64,000 nucleotides of DNA, from the NCBI GenBank assembly GCA_051651625.1, contig JBOFSQ010000070.1:10557-74556 (forward strand), in the 5' to 3' direction. The first letter of the stretch is position 1, and each line of letters starts with the position of its first letter. Under the pieces are notes generated by a model. It did not search any database. It saw only the letters and a program-made list of their open reading frames with translations, and had not been told where the DNA came from. Positions 42,088 through 51,675 of the stretch are shown here, in pieces. Position numbers and translations under genes: made by a program. This stretch comes from JBOFSQ01 sp051651625 (GTDB lineage Bacteria; Planctomycetota; Planctomycetia; Pirellulales; Thermoguttaceae).

Positions 42088-44295
42088 TCAATGGACAGTG
42101 TAAACCTGCACGCCGCGACACAATTCTCTTTCGGCGAGGTCGGGCGGGGCGAACGGGACGAGTATACCGTCTCCGACGAGTCGGTCAAAAAGTGCGGGCG
42201 TAACGAAGTCCGAAAACCCGTAGTTTCCCGGTGAACGAAAGCGTGCAATCTCGTTCCAATCGACGAGAACATATTCTATACTGCGATCTTTGAATGCACG
42301 CAGCGGATCGTCCGATTCGAGAATTGCACGGAGCGGCGTCTCGCTGAAACAACTGCTGTAGAGTACGGGCGAGTCGTAGAAAAACGCCTTCGCCTCGCCG
42401 ACGAGCAACACCGCTCCGTGCGGCGCGTGCGCGTTAAACCGTTGAGAACGGAACCAACTCGCCCAAGGCGTCGTCATAAGCGGACTCGAACGTTGCGATT
42501 CCAAGGGCGCGAGCAGTGTCGCATTCTTCCCCGGTGCCGGACTCGCACCGACAATGAAACCGTAAATCAAACTCACGCCAAAGAGAACTGCGAACATCGT
42601 GCGCACCGCGCGATTCACACAAATTGTCACCGCACCGACTGCGGCAAGTATCGAAGCGAACGGAATAATCGGCACGAGAAAACGGTCGATGCGATGTGTG
42701 CATGTCCACCAAACCACGAGAACGAAAGCGATCCCAATCGCGATTCCAAAAACTGTTCGCCGCCGAACAGCGTCATCGCGTCGCACGAACATCGCCGACA
42801 CTGCCAGCGGAACGAGTAGCGGTTGCAGCCACGGACTCGTCATTGTAACGGTTACGAAGTCGCGCGCCGCTGCGGCGAACGTGAAACCGTCCAGCGGCGG
42901 CGAGTGAACGCGACTCCAGCGTGCGTTTACGGCGGCGTCCCAAGTGCCGCTGCTGTCGCCAAAGATCGACCACGCGAGCGGGTAAAACGGGTTCCCCGTC
43001 CACCACCAGTTTTTGACGTACCACGCGCCACACGCAACGAACACCGCGAGCAAAAAGATGAGAGAACGCGAAACTCGCTGAAAAACGGAAGACGCGGAAT
43101 GCTGAACTTCTGCGTCTTTCCGTCCTTCCGCGTGTTCCGCGTTCAAGTTCTTCTTCGTGCCTTCGTGCCTTCGTGTGAGGCTCTTACTCAAGAATTCGTG
43201 AACCGTTACCGGCCAGAAAACCGCGACCGCAAGCGGCACAACGACCATCGGGATCGCCGTGTACTTGCACGCCGCCGCACCGCCCGCGCAGAGTCCGGCG
43301 ACGACGACGAATCGCGCAGCAGACTCGCGCCGCGCGAGCCACACCGCGTAAAACGCAAACCACGCATTCATCCCGACGACGCTGTCAACGAGACCGACCG
43401 TTGACGTGTACAAAATCCACGGCGTCGAGACGTACAGCAACATCGCAACGAGACCGATGCGTTCACTTCCGAGACGTACACCAAAAGCGTAGAGTCCGAG
43501 ACCGGTGACAACAGTCGTTGCGGCGACGAGCGTTTTGAACACGAGTCCACCGATGAACGCATCGCCACACAAAGTTTTTCCGTACAGTGTTATCGCCCAC
43601 ACGCCCCACATCTCCGCACCGAACGGCATGTTCGCGTATGGCGTGTGGGCGACAAAACCGATGCGGCCCGTCTCGGCGAAGTCGCGCGCCGCCGCAAGGT
43701 GATACGAAACGACATCGTATTCCGTCGATGGAACCGCCCCAGCCAAGACGACGAGCGTTGCGAAGACCGCGAGGCACGAGAATGCGACGCAGCGCAATCG
43801 CGGCGTTGTTTTCTCACACGAAGGCACGAAGGCACGAAGAGATGTGAACTGCGGTATACACGACGCGAAAACGCCAATAAGCGTCATCACAAAAATCAAG
43901 ATGCGATTGTTGGCGACGCCCGCCATTCCCGCCAGCAGTACGAGCGTCGAGACGACGTTCATACCGAGCACGATTGCAAACAGTTCGGATTCGAGTCGCG
44001 CAAGTTTCACGCGAAGTAGAGCGAGAACGATGCGTCCGTAACCGCGCATCATTGCGAGTCCGAGAATCGTGATTGCGAGAATTGGAACGCGGTCAACGAT
44101 TGCAAGTGTACCATTTTCGCCAGTCCAAACGGTGACGAAGTTTTCGGGAACGAGCAGCGAGAGAAAGAAAAACCCACGCGGCGGCACGGTCCCTTTGTGC
44201 GCGTACGGCGTGAACGGCACCGCAAAAAACGCCACAACGTAGATGGCGACGAGAAACAGCAGCAAGCTGATAAGTGGCGAGTGGCGAGTTTTCAT
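42088..44295 (-). CDS. GT39-like integral membrane glycosyltransferase
   Basis: 735 aa with about twelve hydrophobic segments starting at LISLLLFLVAIYVVAFFAV. The loop with EYDVVSYHLAAARDFAETGRIG followed by the YANMPFGAEMW stretch resembles PMT/ArnT-type (PF13231) enzymes, which transfer sugars from polyprenyl-phosphate donors to lipids or proteins in the periplasm. Unusually, two stretches look like in-frame dispersed repeat sequence: RAFVPSCEK at about 160 (44.3 kb end, bases 43805-43840) and TRRHEGTKKNLNAEHAEG near 380 (bases about 43120-43190). Both fall in loops, so the protein may still be functional. Confidence 0.8.
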   Translation of the reverse strand: MKTRHSPLISLLLFLVAIYVVAFFAVPFTPYAHKGTVPPRGFFFLSLLVPENFVTVWTGENGTLAIVDRVPILAITILGLAMMRGYGRIVLALLRVKLARLESELFAIVLGMNVVSTLVLLAGMAGVANNRILIFVMTLIGVFASCIPQFTSLRAFVPSCEKTTPRLRCVAFSCLAVFATLVVLAGAVPSTEYDVVSYHLAAARDFAETGRIGFVAHTPYANMPFGAEMWGVWAITLYGKTLCGDAFIGGLVFKTLVAATTVVTGLGLYAFGVRLGSERIGLVAMLLYVSTPWILYTSTVGLVDSVVGMNAWFAFYAVWLARRESAARFVVVAGLCAGGAAACKYTAIPMVVVPLAVAVFWPVTVHEFLSKSLTRRHEGTKKNLNAEHAEGRKDAEVQHSASSVFQRVSRSLIFLLAVFVACGAWYVKNWWWTGNPFYPLAWSIFGDSSGTWDAAVNARWSRVHSPPLDGFTFAAAARDFVTVTMTSPWLQPLLVPLAVSAMFVRRDDAVRRRTVFGIAIGIAFVLVVWWTCTHRIDRFLVPIIPFASILAAVGAVTICVNRAVRTMFAVLFGVSLIYGFIVGASPAPGKNATLLAPLESQRSSPLMTTPWASWFRSQRFNAHAPHGAVLLVGEAKAFFYDSPVLYSSCFSETPLRAILESDDPLRAFKDRSIEYVLVDWNEIARFRSPGNYGFSDFVTPALFDRLVGDGILVPFAPPDLAERELCRGVQVYTVH

Positions 44296-44309
44296 GACGT
44301 GCTCCCGCG

Positions 44310-44366
44310 TGGTCGTTCAATAGGACGTATAGGTCATATATGACCTATACGTCCTATGAACGACCA
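44310..44366. promoter_or_regulatory. 57-bp near-perfect palindrome between divergent-strand gene ends
   Basis: Arms TGGTCGTTCAATAGGACG and CGTCCTATGAACGACCA differ by a single base indel, around the centre GTATAGGTCATATATGACC. It lies 15 bp upstream of the glycosyltransferase start and 15 bp past the GH116 stop (both minus strand). It could be a terminator hairpin (no T-run) or a large operator. Confidence 0.6.
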
Positions 44367-44380
44367 ACCAACCGTTCCAC

Positions 44381-47371
44381 TCATTGCACAACAACAATCT
44401 CCGCCACAGGAATAATCCCTTCGCGGACATCGAGCGTTGCCTTGCCGTCTTGGAACGTCACGACGCCGATCCCCGTTTCGGTGAACAGCGGAACGCGGAA
44501 TGAGTCGATGCGCGGTGAGACGTAAAGCGTGCGAGTGACAGCGTCGTAACGCACGCCCGTCATCCCTTGCAGCAGCGCGAAACTCGACATCGCCCGCGCG
44601 TACCAGTGACCACACTCGTACTCGTTGAACGGATTCCGCCGCACGCCACTATGGCGGTCACGGCAGACACGAACAATATCGAGTCCTTTTTCAACCTCGC
44701 CGACGAGCATCAAGTGCGACGCCACCTGATATTCGATCCCCGTCCAAACTTCGTCGCTGTAGACGAACGGCAAGAGCGGTTTGTCGCCGCGCGGCCAAGT
44801 GCAGAGGAGCAAACCGCCGTCGTTACCGAGTGCGTACGACGGACGCTGCGGATTCGCGTGCGCCGAAAGATCGTGCTTGAGATTGTATTTGTGAATCGCA
44901 ACAAGATGCGACTTCACCATCTCCGGATCAACAAGGTCGTCGTCGATACCGCAAACTTTCGCCATCCAAAGTCCGAGAACGCCGTCGGAAAGACAGCCGG
45001 TTCCGTACTGATATTTCGGCCCTTGCGCGTCGATTTCGCGGGCGACCGCTTTGTAGTATTCGCTCTGTCCGTTCGGGTTCCCTTCTTTGCCCGGCTTCGG
45101 TACTGTTTGGATGAAGTATTCGCCGTTGAACAATTCTTTCTCCATTCGCGTGCGACCTTTGGCGAGGATCGCTTCGTAACGCGATACGTCATTGTCGCCG
45201 ACCGCACGTCCCATCTTCGCCGCCGCTGCCAGTGCGCCAAGGTAAAAACTCCCGCAGTGACCTTCGGGGCCGAGATAGTTGATGTCGTAAGTATTGTGGT
45301 GAGATTTTTCGAGCAGGCCGGTCTCGTTCGGGTCCCACTCTTTGATGCAGAATTCGAGACTACGTTTGATGTGCGGCCAGTACGCTTTGAGCCACTCGGC
45401 GTCGCCGCTGATGCGCCATTCGCGGTGGGCCTTCATAATTCCGCCGAGCTGTCCGTCGGATGCGTCCCACGCGACGCCGCCCGGAGTGACCGGCAAGTTT
45501 GCACGAAACGCTTGTCGCCCGTCGCGGAGTGTGGCGTCGAAGAACTCCGTCTGACGCAAACTCCGTTCGAGCGACGGAAAGACGTGACACATCGCTTGAG
45601 CGTAGTTCCAAACGTGCGTACAACTTCCGGCGCAGCAACCGCTCTCGTCGCTGTTCCCTTCCCACGCCCAGATTCGACCGTCGTGTTGACGCAGGAGCGT
45701 CGGCGACTTCAAAATTGTGAGGTTCGCCTCGACCGCTTCCATCACTTCCGGCGGAAGCGTTGAGTCGCTCATCGCCTTCTGAAACGCTGTACTGCGTTTG
45801 CGAAGTGTGTCGTAATTTGACGTGAAGTTTTCGACAACCTCTTCGACGTTTTTGAATCGCCGCGAGTACCAAGGCGTATAGTTTTTCGGTGCCGGTTCGC
45901 AAGACGCGCCGGGTGGACAACACGCTTCGTCTGTTTCTTCTGCGGTTGACTTCGGTGCGGCGACGAACTTCCAATCGCCGTAGTTGTCGCCTTCAAAGTC
46001 GGCGAGGATTTTGGCGTCTGCGTCATCGGCAGCTTTTTGCGGGTCGCCTTGGTTGGATAAGAAGAAGTGGTCGGCGTTGATGTGTCCCCAAGGGCCGGTT
46101 GCGTGGTCGAAAATTTCGACGGTCGCTTTTTTGCCCGCGAATTGGCGCAGGTCAAACGATGTCCCGTTGAGAGTTTCGCTGTCGTTGCCGCGTGCAACTT
46201 GTTTGCGTTTTCCGTCAACGACGAGCGCGACGCCGACGTCGTGTGTTTGACCGCCGCCGACGAGGAAGTAGAGCCAGTCGTGTTCGACCGTGAACTCTGG
46301 CGAGACGAGTGAACCTTGTTGGTCGTCGCCAGCGGGATCGTAGGTGTTGACGAGTCCGCGCCCGCGGAATCCGCTGACTTTGTTCTGACCCGCAGTCGCG
46401 CCGCGCGACGGAACTTCACGAAACGCTGGTCCCGACTCCGCTGATTTACCGATGGCGATGTTTGATTCTGGGACGTACCAGCACGTCAGGAGCCGCACCG
46501 TTTTCGATTCGCCCGCCGCGAGTTTGAGCGGGACGTAAAGCGACGCCCCCGCTGCGTTCCCAGCGACCGGCGGATTCGTGATTACTTTCGCAGTGACGAT
46601 GTTGTTCCAAACGATTGTGAGCGCATCCCACCAACCGCCGCGATACCAGCAGTGATCGACCGCGACGTTCGCACTGTTCTTGTTGTTCTCGCTGACTTCC
46701 TGCGCGATGATCGCAAACGCGCCGCCGGGGCCGACGACTTTGAAACCGCCGCTAATCGCTTCGATTTTGTCGCCGCCCATAAAGTTGCGTGCGTGAAATG
46801 AGAAGACGGCTTCGACTGGTTTTGTTGACGTATTTGTGAAAGTGTAGTCGAGCGAACCGGCTGGGAGCGACGAAGCGTCGGCGTCGCCAGCGACGAACGG
46901 ACTGAATCCGGTGATCGTCGCGGTGATTGGCAGTGCGTCGTCTTTGAGTGAGATCGTTGCAAACGGAAACGCCGAATCGAACGTGCAATCTGTAAAACGC
47001 GGTAGACCGTAAGTCGTTCCGGGGGCACCGTTTCCAGCGTTTGGACGACCGAAGTATTTCCAGTCGGGGACTGGCCCTTCGACAACGCGGGCGACATTGT
47101 TGACAACATTGCTGTCGTTCCCTTCTTTCACGCTAATCGCCGCGAACGCAACGGGTTCGTGAAAGAACTCCATCCGATGGTGAACAGACATATGCGAGAT
47201 CGCGCCGGTTCCTTCGAGGCAGTACATCCCGCTCCCGACGCCGCCTATCGGAAACGCGACGCGATTCAAATTTGTGTCCGTGTACGGGCCGCTATAGGTG
47301 TGTTCTGCGTGGACGTTGTTTGCCATAACCAGTGCGGCGGCAACGACGAGCGTGCGTGCGATGCGATTCAT
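44381..47371 (-). CDS. Secreted GH116-type glycosidase with inserted beta-sandwich domain
   Basis: 996 aa from MNRIARTLVVAAALVMANNVHA, a signal peptide preceded by AAGGA; 60 open codons upstream are ignored. The N-terminal domain opens with YTDTNLNRVAFPIGGVGSGMYCLEGTGAISHMSVHHR. The C-terminal (alpha/alpha)6 barrel has RIWAWEGNSDESGCCAGSCTHVWNYAQAM and HHNTYDINYLGPEGHCGSFYLGALAAAAKM, matching GH116 beta-glucosidase/glucosylceramidase motifs; the Asp in NTYD fits the acid/base position. Between them (about 350-500) is a galactose-binding-like insert (GLVNTYDPAGDDQQGSLVSPEF). Substrate likely beta-glucoside or xyloside; not provable here. Confidence 0.88.
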   Translation of the reverse strand: MNRIARTLVVAAALVMANNVHAEHTYSGPYTDTNLNRVAFPIGGVGSGMYCLEGTGAISHMSVHHRMEFFHEPVAFAAISVKEGNDSNVVNNVARVVEGPVPDWKYFGRPNAGNGAPGTTYGLPRFTDCTFDSAFPFATISLKDDALPITATITGFSPFVAGDADASSLPAGSLDYTFTNTSTKPVEAVFSFHARNFMGGDKIEAISGGFKVVGPGGAFAIIAQEVSENNKNSANVAVDHCWYRGGWWDALTIVWNNIVTAKVITNPPVAGNAAGASLYVPLKLAAGESKTVRLLTCWYVPESNIAIGKSAESGPAFREVPSRGATAGQNKVSGFRGRGLVNTYDPAGDDQQGSLVSPEFTVEHDWLYFLVGGGQTHDVGVALVVDGKRKQVARGNDSETLNGTSFDLRQFAGKKATVEIFDHATGPWGHINADHFFLSNQGDPQKAADDADAKILADFEGDNYGDWKFVAAPKSTAEETDEACCPPGASCEPAPKNYTPWYSRRFKNVEEVVENFTSNYDTLRKRSTAFQKAMSDSTLPPEVMEAVEANLTILKSPTLLRQHDGRIWAWEGNSDESGCCAGSCTHVWNYAQAMCHVFPSLERSLRQTEFFDATLRDGRQAFRANLPVTPGGVAWDASDGQLGGIMKAHREWRISGDAEWLKAYWPHIKRSLEFCIKEWDPNETGLLEKSHHNTYDINYLGPEGHCGSFYLGALAAAAKMGRAVGDNDVSRYEAILAKGRTRMEKELFNGEYFIQTVPKPGKEGNPNGQSEYYKAVAREIDAQGPKYQYGTGCLSDGVLGLWMAKVCGIDDDLVDPEMVKSHLVAIHKYNLKHDLSAHANPQRPSYALGNDGGLLLCTWPRGDKPLLPFVYSDEVWTGIEYQVASHLMLVGEVEKGLDIVRVCRDRHSGVRRNPFNEYECGHWYARAMSSFALLQGMTGVRYDAVTRTLYVSPRIDSFRVPLFTETGIGVVTFQDGKATLDVREGIIPVAEIVVVQ

Positions 47372-47550
47372 GATGACGTTCCTTTCCGAAGAAGATGGTG
47401 AACGGGAGAAATTTCTGCCTCGCGTTTTACCGCAATTTTTGTGGAATACAAGTCCCCAGTTGGCGGCAACTGGTTTGACAAAACGCCGCAAACGCCTAGA
47501 ATGGGCGGCCATCCGTACACGGCCACAAGAAACCCAAAAGAGGCAAAACA

Positions 47551-48810
47551 ATGTCTATCGCTGATCCGTACTTTCAAAAAAACTTTGCCGACCGCTTGGG
47601 CGGTGCTGGTTATGGTAAGGGGACGGAAATCTATAAGTTCGAGAAGATCAAACGGGCGAAGCGTCAGGCTGTCGCCGATTTTCCCGACCGTCCGCTGCTC
47701 GACTTCGGTATCGGTGAAAACGATGCGATGGCGGCGGAAACAGTGCGCGAGTCGCTCGCACGCGAGTCGCGCAAAATCGAAAATCGCGGTTACGCCGACA
47801 ACGGCTGCATTGAGTTCAAAGAAGCTGCCGCACGTTTTATGAAACGACAGTTCGGCGTGACGCTCGATCCGGTGACGCAAATCAATCACGCCATTGGTTC
47901 AAAGACTGCACTTGCAATGCTGCCAGCGTGTTTCATTAATCCGGGCGACGTTACACTAATGACTGTCCCCGGCTACCCCGTCGCGGGAACGCACACCAAG
48001 TATTTTGGCGGCACCGTTTATCCGCTCCCGCTCTCCGAGGCGAACAATTTTTATCCCGACTTGGACACAATCCCCGACGATGTTTGTCGTCGTGCAAAGT
48101 TGCTGGTGATAAATTATCCGAACAGCCCAACGGGTCAAGTTGCAACGATAGAGTTTTATCGTCGCGTCATTGACTTTGCGCATCGTCATAGCATTGTTGT
48201 CGTGCAAGACGCGGCGCACGTTATGTTTACGCATCGCGGCGAACCGCTCAGCTTTTTGCAGGTCGATGGCGCGAGCGAAGTTGGCGTGGAGATTCACTCG
48301 CTCTCCAAAGGTTGGAACATGATCGGTTGGCGGATGGCGTGGATTTGCGGTAACGCAACGCTCGTGCGTGCCTTCGCCGACGTGAAAGACAACAGCGACA
48401 GCGGCCAGTTTCTCGCCATTCAGAAGGCGGCGGCGACGGCACTTGACGACCCGTCGATCCCCGCAGCCGCAGAGACGAAGTACCGCAGGCGACTCCAAAA
48501 ACTCGTCGAGACATTGCGCCGACACAACTTCGTTTGCGAACTTCCGGGTGGGACGTATTTTCTCTACGTCAAGTCGCCGCGTGGTGTTCGCAGTGGCGTT
48601 TGTAAAAATACTCAAACGCGCGACTTTGCGAACGCCGAAGAGGCGAGTCAGTATTTAATCCGCGAACTTTCAATCTGCACCGTCCCGTGGGACGACGCCG
48701 GACGCTACCTGCGATTCTCGGTAACGTACATTGCCGAAACCGAATCCGCCGAAGACGAACTCATGGCCGCACTCACCGAACGACTCGGTCGGCAAGAATG
48801 GATTTTCTGA
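47551..48810 (+). CDS. dapL: LL-diaminopimelate aminotransferase
   Basis: 419 aa, GAGG before the ATG. Fold-type I PLP enzyme: GYADNGCIEFKEAAARFM, SKTALAMLPACFINPGD, NYPNSPTGQ, VVQDAAH, and the PLP-Lys in HSLSKGWNMIGWRMAW (about 250). The N-terminal YFQKNFADRLGG and overall length match DapL, which makes LL-diaminopimelate from tetrahydrodipicolinate in one step, a route used by planctomycetes and other groups. It provides peptidoglycan and lysine precursor. It is divergent from the GH116 gene, with 179 bp between the starts. Confidence 0.9.
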   Translation: MSIADPYFQKNFADRLGGAGYGKGTEIYKFEKIKRAKRQAVADFPDRPLLDFGIGENDAMAAETVRESLARESRKIENRGYADNGCIEFKEAAARFMKRQFGVTLDPVTQINHAIGSKTALAMLPACFINPGDVTLMTVPGYPVAGTHTKYFGGTVYPLPLSEANNFYPDLDTIPDDVCRRAKLLVINYPNSPTGQVATIEFYRRVIDFAHRHSIVVVQDAAHVMFTHRGEPLSFLQVDGASEVGVEIHSLSKGWNMIGWRMAWICGNATLVRAFADVKDNSDSGQFLAIQKAAATALDDPSIPAAAETKYRRRLQKLVETLRRHNFVCELPGGTYFLYVKSPRGVRSGVCKNTQTRDFANAEEASQYLIRELSICTVPWDDAGRYLRFSVTYIAETESAEDELMAALTERLGRQEWIF

Positions 48811-49023
48811 GGAAGAGTCCCACACGAAGGCACGAAGATGAATCCGCAGATTGCGCAGATGGTCGCAGATTTTTGATACGTTGTTGGCAGTTCTTTTTTG
48901 CGCACGAAGACACGAAGGGCACAAAGGAATTATTCAGCTTCAATCCTCTTCGTGTCCTTTGTGCGAAAAAAAGAATCACCCATCAGCGACACTTCAACAA
49001 CAAACCGTGAACGGATACCACAC
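48811..49023 (+). repeat. CACGAAGG-type repeat stretch upstream of leuS
   Basis: Two imperfect inverted parts: CACACGAAGGCACGAAGATG (about 48821) and CTCTTCGTGTCCTTTGTGCG (about 48947). A CGCAGATT-type stretch in between resembles 4300-4345. A GTGAACG box at 49007-49013 sits 11 bp before the leuS ATG. Confidence 0.6.
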
Positions 49024-51675
49024 ATGAACTACCAACACGCACAAATCGAAAAGAAGTGGCAAGACTACTGGGAATCAAACGAGACGTTTCGCACGCCGGA
49101 TTTTCCGGCAGGCGAGAAGATGTATGTGCTCGACATGTTTCCGTATCCGAGCGGAAACGGTTTGCACGTCGGGCACCCCGAAGGTTACACCGCGACCGAC
49201 ATCGTTTGCCGTTACAAGCGGATGCGCGGGGTGAGCGTGCTGCACCCGATGGGGTGGGACTCGTTCGGACTCCCCGCCGAACAGCAAGCGAAAAAGACTG
49301 GCGAAAATCCGCGCGACATCACCACGCGAAACGTCAACAACTTTCGCCGACAACTCAAAATGCTCGGCTTCAGTTACGACTGGAACCGCGAAGTCGCAAC
49401 GAGCGATCCCGAATACTTTCGCTGGACGCAGTGGATATTCTTAACGCTCTACGACACTTGGTACGACGCCGAGCAAAAACGCGGTCGCCCGATTTCTGAA
49501 CTGCCGATCCCCGAAGGTTACGAAACTCCCGAAGAAATCGCCGCGTACCAAGACGACCATCGCCTCGCGTATCAGATCGAAGCACCGGTGAACTGGTGTC
49601 CCGAACTCGGCACCGTTTTGGCGAATGAAGAAGTTGTCGGCGGCGTCAGCGAACGCGGCGGACATCCGGTTGTTCGGCGTCCGCTCCGGCAATGGATGCT
49701 GAAGATCACCGCTTATGCAGACAGACTTTTGAGCGATCTCGACTCGCTCGATTGGTCGGAAGGAATCAAAGCGTTGCAGCGAAACTGGATTGGTCGCAGC
49801 ACCGGCGCAGAGGTCGATTTTCCGATAGTCGGCACCGATGGCAAAGACGAAACGAAAGTCGCCGCGATTCTCAAAAAGTGGCGGAGTTTTCGCAGCAAAA
49901 ACGGTTTTCCAAATCGCGGCGAAGGCGCAACGATTCGCGTTTACACGACGCGACCAGATACGCTCTTCGGCGCAACATACATGGTCATCGCGCCGGAACA
50001 TCCGCTCGTTTTTTTGCTCACGTCGCCCGAACAGAGTGCAGCGGTGAAGGCGTATTGTACGCAGGCGGCGTCGAAGAGTGACCTCGACCGCACCGACTTG
50101 GCGAAAGACAAAACCGGCGTCTTCACCGGTTCTTATGCCGCAAATCCGGTGAACGGAAAAGCGATCCCGATCTGGATCGCCGACTACGTTTTGGCGTCGT
50201 ATGGAACCGGCGCGATTATGAGTGTCCCCGCGCACGACGTGCGTGACAACGAGTTTGCAAAACAATTTTCGTTGCCGATCATCGAAGTCGTTCGGCGTCA
50301 ACAAAACGATTCAGCCGACGACAACGAAACGTGTTTCACCGGCGACGGCGTTGCGATCAATTCCGGCGACTACGACGGACTCACCACGCCTGCGTTCAAA
50401 GAGAAAATTGTAACAGACCTTGAAACTGCGGGACTTGGGCGCGGTGCGGTCAACTACAAACTCCGCGACTGGCTCTTCAGTCGTCAACATTTTTGGGGCG
50501 AACCGTTTCCGCTTTTGCGCGAACTCGACGACGATGGAAATCCGACCGGCGTTGTGATTCCGCTCGACGAGAGCGAATTGCCGCTCGATATTTCGCCGCG
50601 ATTGGCGTTTAGCGCGGAGCACAACTCGCCGGAGCCGCCGCTGGAGTTTTCGCCCGAAGATTGGCTCTACGTTAATCGTAACGGCAAACGGTACAAACGC
50701 GAAACGAACTCGATGCCGCAGTGGGCGGGTTCGTGCTGGTATTACTTGCGGTTCATCGACCCGCACAACGCGGAGCGTCTCGTCGATCCGGCGAAGGAAA
50801 AGGCGTGGATGCCGGTCGATCTCTACATCGGAGGTGCGGAGCACGCGGTACTCCACTTGCTTTACGCGCGGTTTTGGCACAAGGTATTATTTGATCGCGG
50901 AATCGTCTCGACGAACGAACCGTTCACAAAACTTGTCAACCAAGGTATGATTCTCGGCGAAGGCGGAATCAAAATGTCGAAGAGTCGTGGAAACGTTGTC
51001 AATCCTGACGACGTTGTGCGCGACTTCGGTGCAGATTCGCTGCGGCTTTACGAGATGTTTATGGGGCCGCTCGAAGCGGTGAAACCGTGGAACCGCGACG
51101 GCGTGAGCGGCGTGAGAAACTTTCTTGATCGCGTTTGGCGGATGATCGTTTCGCAGCGCGACGAGAACGTTCTGACTATTTCGGAGCAAGTACAAGATGT
51201 TGCGCCGACGCCGGAGCAGAATCGTGTTTTGCACAAAACGATCAAAGGAGTTGCGGCTGATATTGAAGGACTTGCGTTCAACACGGCGATAGCGAAGATG
51301 ATGGAGTTCACGAACTTCTTCACGAAAGAGACGGTTCGTCCGCGCGAAGCGATGGAGAAGTTTCTGCTAGTGCTTGCGCCGCTTGCGCCGCACATCGCGG
51401 AGGAATTGTGGCAACTTTTGGGACACAAAACGACGCTTGCTTACGAACCGTTCCCAGCGTTTGATGAAGACGCGATTCGTGAAACGGAGCTAGAAATACC
51501 GGTACAGATCGGCGGCAAACTTCGGAGCAAGATTGTCGTCGCCGCCGATGCGACCGAAGACGACATGGAACGCCTCGCCCGCGCCGACGAAAAAATCGCC
51601 GAACTCCTCGCGGGAAAAACGGTCGTCAAAAAAATCATCGTTCGCGGAAAGATGGTTAACTTTGTTGTGAAGTAG
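49024..51675 (+). CDS. leuS: Leucyl-tRNA synthetase
   Basis: 883 aa from MNYQHAQIEKKWQDYW; an upstream in-frame ATG runs through repeat DNA. Class I signatures: HIGH-type motif GLHVGHPEGYTATD (about 47-58) and KMSKSRGNVVNP (about 643). Bacterial-type editing domain is present (VYTTRPDTLFGATYMVIAPEHP and SYGTGAIMSVPAHDVRD). Also SSCWYYLRFIDPHN-type zinc/anticodon segments. It charges tRNA-Leu with leucine in the cytoplasm. No Shine-Dalgarno is visible. Full length, no frameshift. Confidence 0.97.
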   Translation: MNYQHAQIEKKWQDYWESNETFRTPDFPAGEKMYVLDMFPYPSGNGLHVGHPEGYTATDIVCRYKRMRGVSVLHPMGWDSFGLPAEQQAKKTGENPRDITTRNVNNFRRQLKMLGFSYDWNREVATSDPEYFRWTQWIFLTLYDTWYDAEQKRGRPISELPIPEGYETPEEIAAYQDDHRLAYQIEAPVNWCPELGTVLANEEVVGGVSERGGHPVVRRPLRQWMLKITAYADRLLSDLDSLDWSEGIKALQRNWIGRSTGAEVDFPIVGTDGKDETKVAAILKKWRSFRSKNGFPNRGEGATIRVYTTRPDTLFGATYMVIAPEHPLVFLLTSPEQSAAVKAYCTQAASKSDLDRTDLAKDKTGVFTGSYAANPVNGKAIPIWIADYVLASYGTGAIMSVPAHDVRDNEFAKQFSLPIIEVVRRQQNDSADDNETCFTGDGVAINSGDYDGLTTPAFKEKIVTDLETAGLGRGAVNYKLRDWLFSRQHFWGEPFPLLRELDDDGNPTGVVIPLDESELPLDISPRLAFSAEHNSPEPPLEFSPEDWLYVNRNGKRYKRETNSMPQWAGSCWYYLRFIDPHNAERLVDPAKEKAWMPVDLYIGGAEHAVLHLLYARFWHKVLFDRGIVSTNEPFTKLVNQGMILGEGGIKMSKSRGNVVNPDDVVRDFGADSLRLYEMFMGPLEAVKPWNRDGVSGVRNFLDRVWRMIVSQRDENVLTISEQVQDVAPTPEQNRVLHKTIKGVAADIEGLAFNTAIAKMMEFTNFFTKETVRPREAMEKFLLVLAPLAPHIAEELWQLLGHKTTLAYEPFPAFDEDAIRETELEIPVQIGGKLRSKIVVAADATEDDMERLARADEKIAELLAGKTVVKKIIVRGKMVNFVVK

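Noticed and set aside
44567..45763. 398-codon open frame opposite GH116
   Set aside because: Antisense to catalytic-domain motifs of the glycosidase; no conserved motif of its own.
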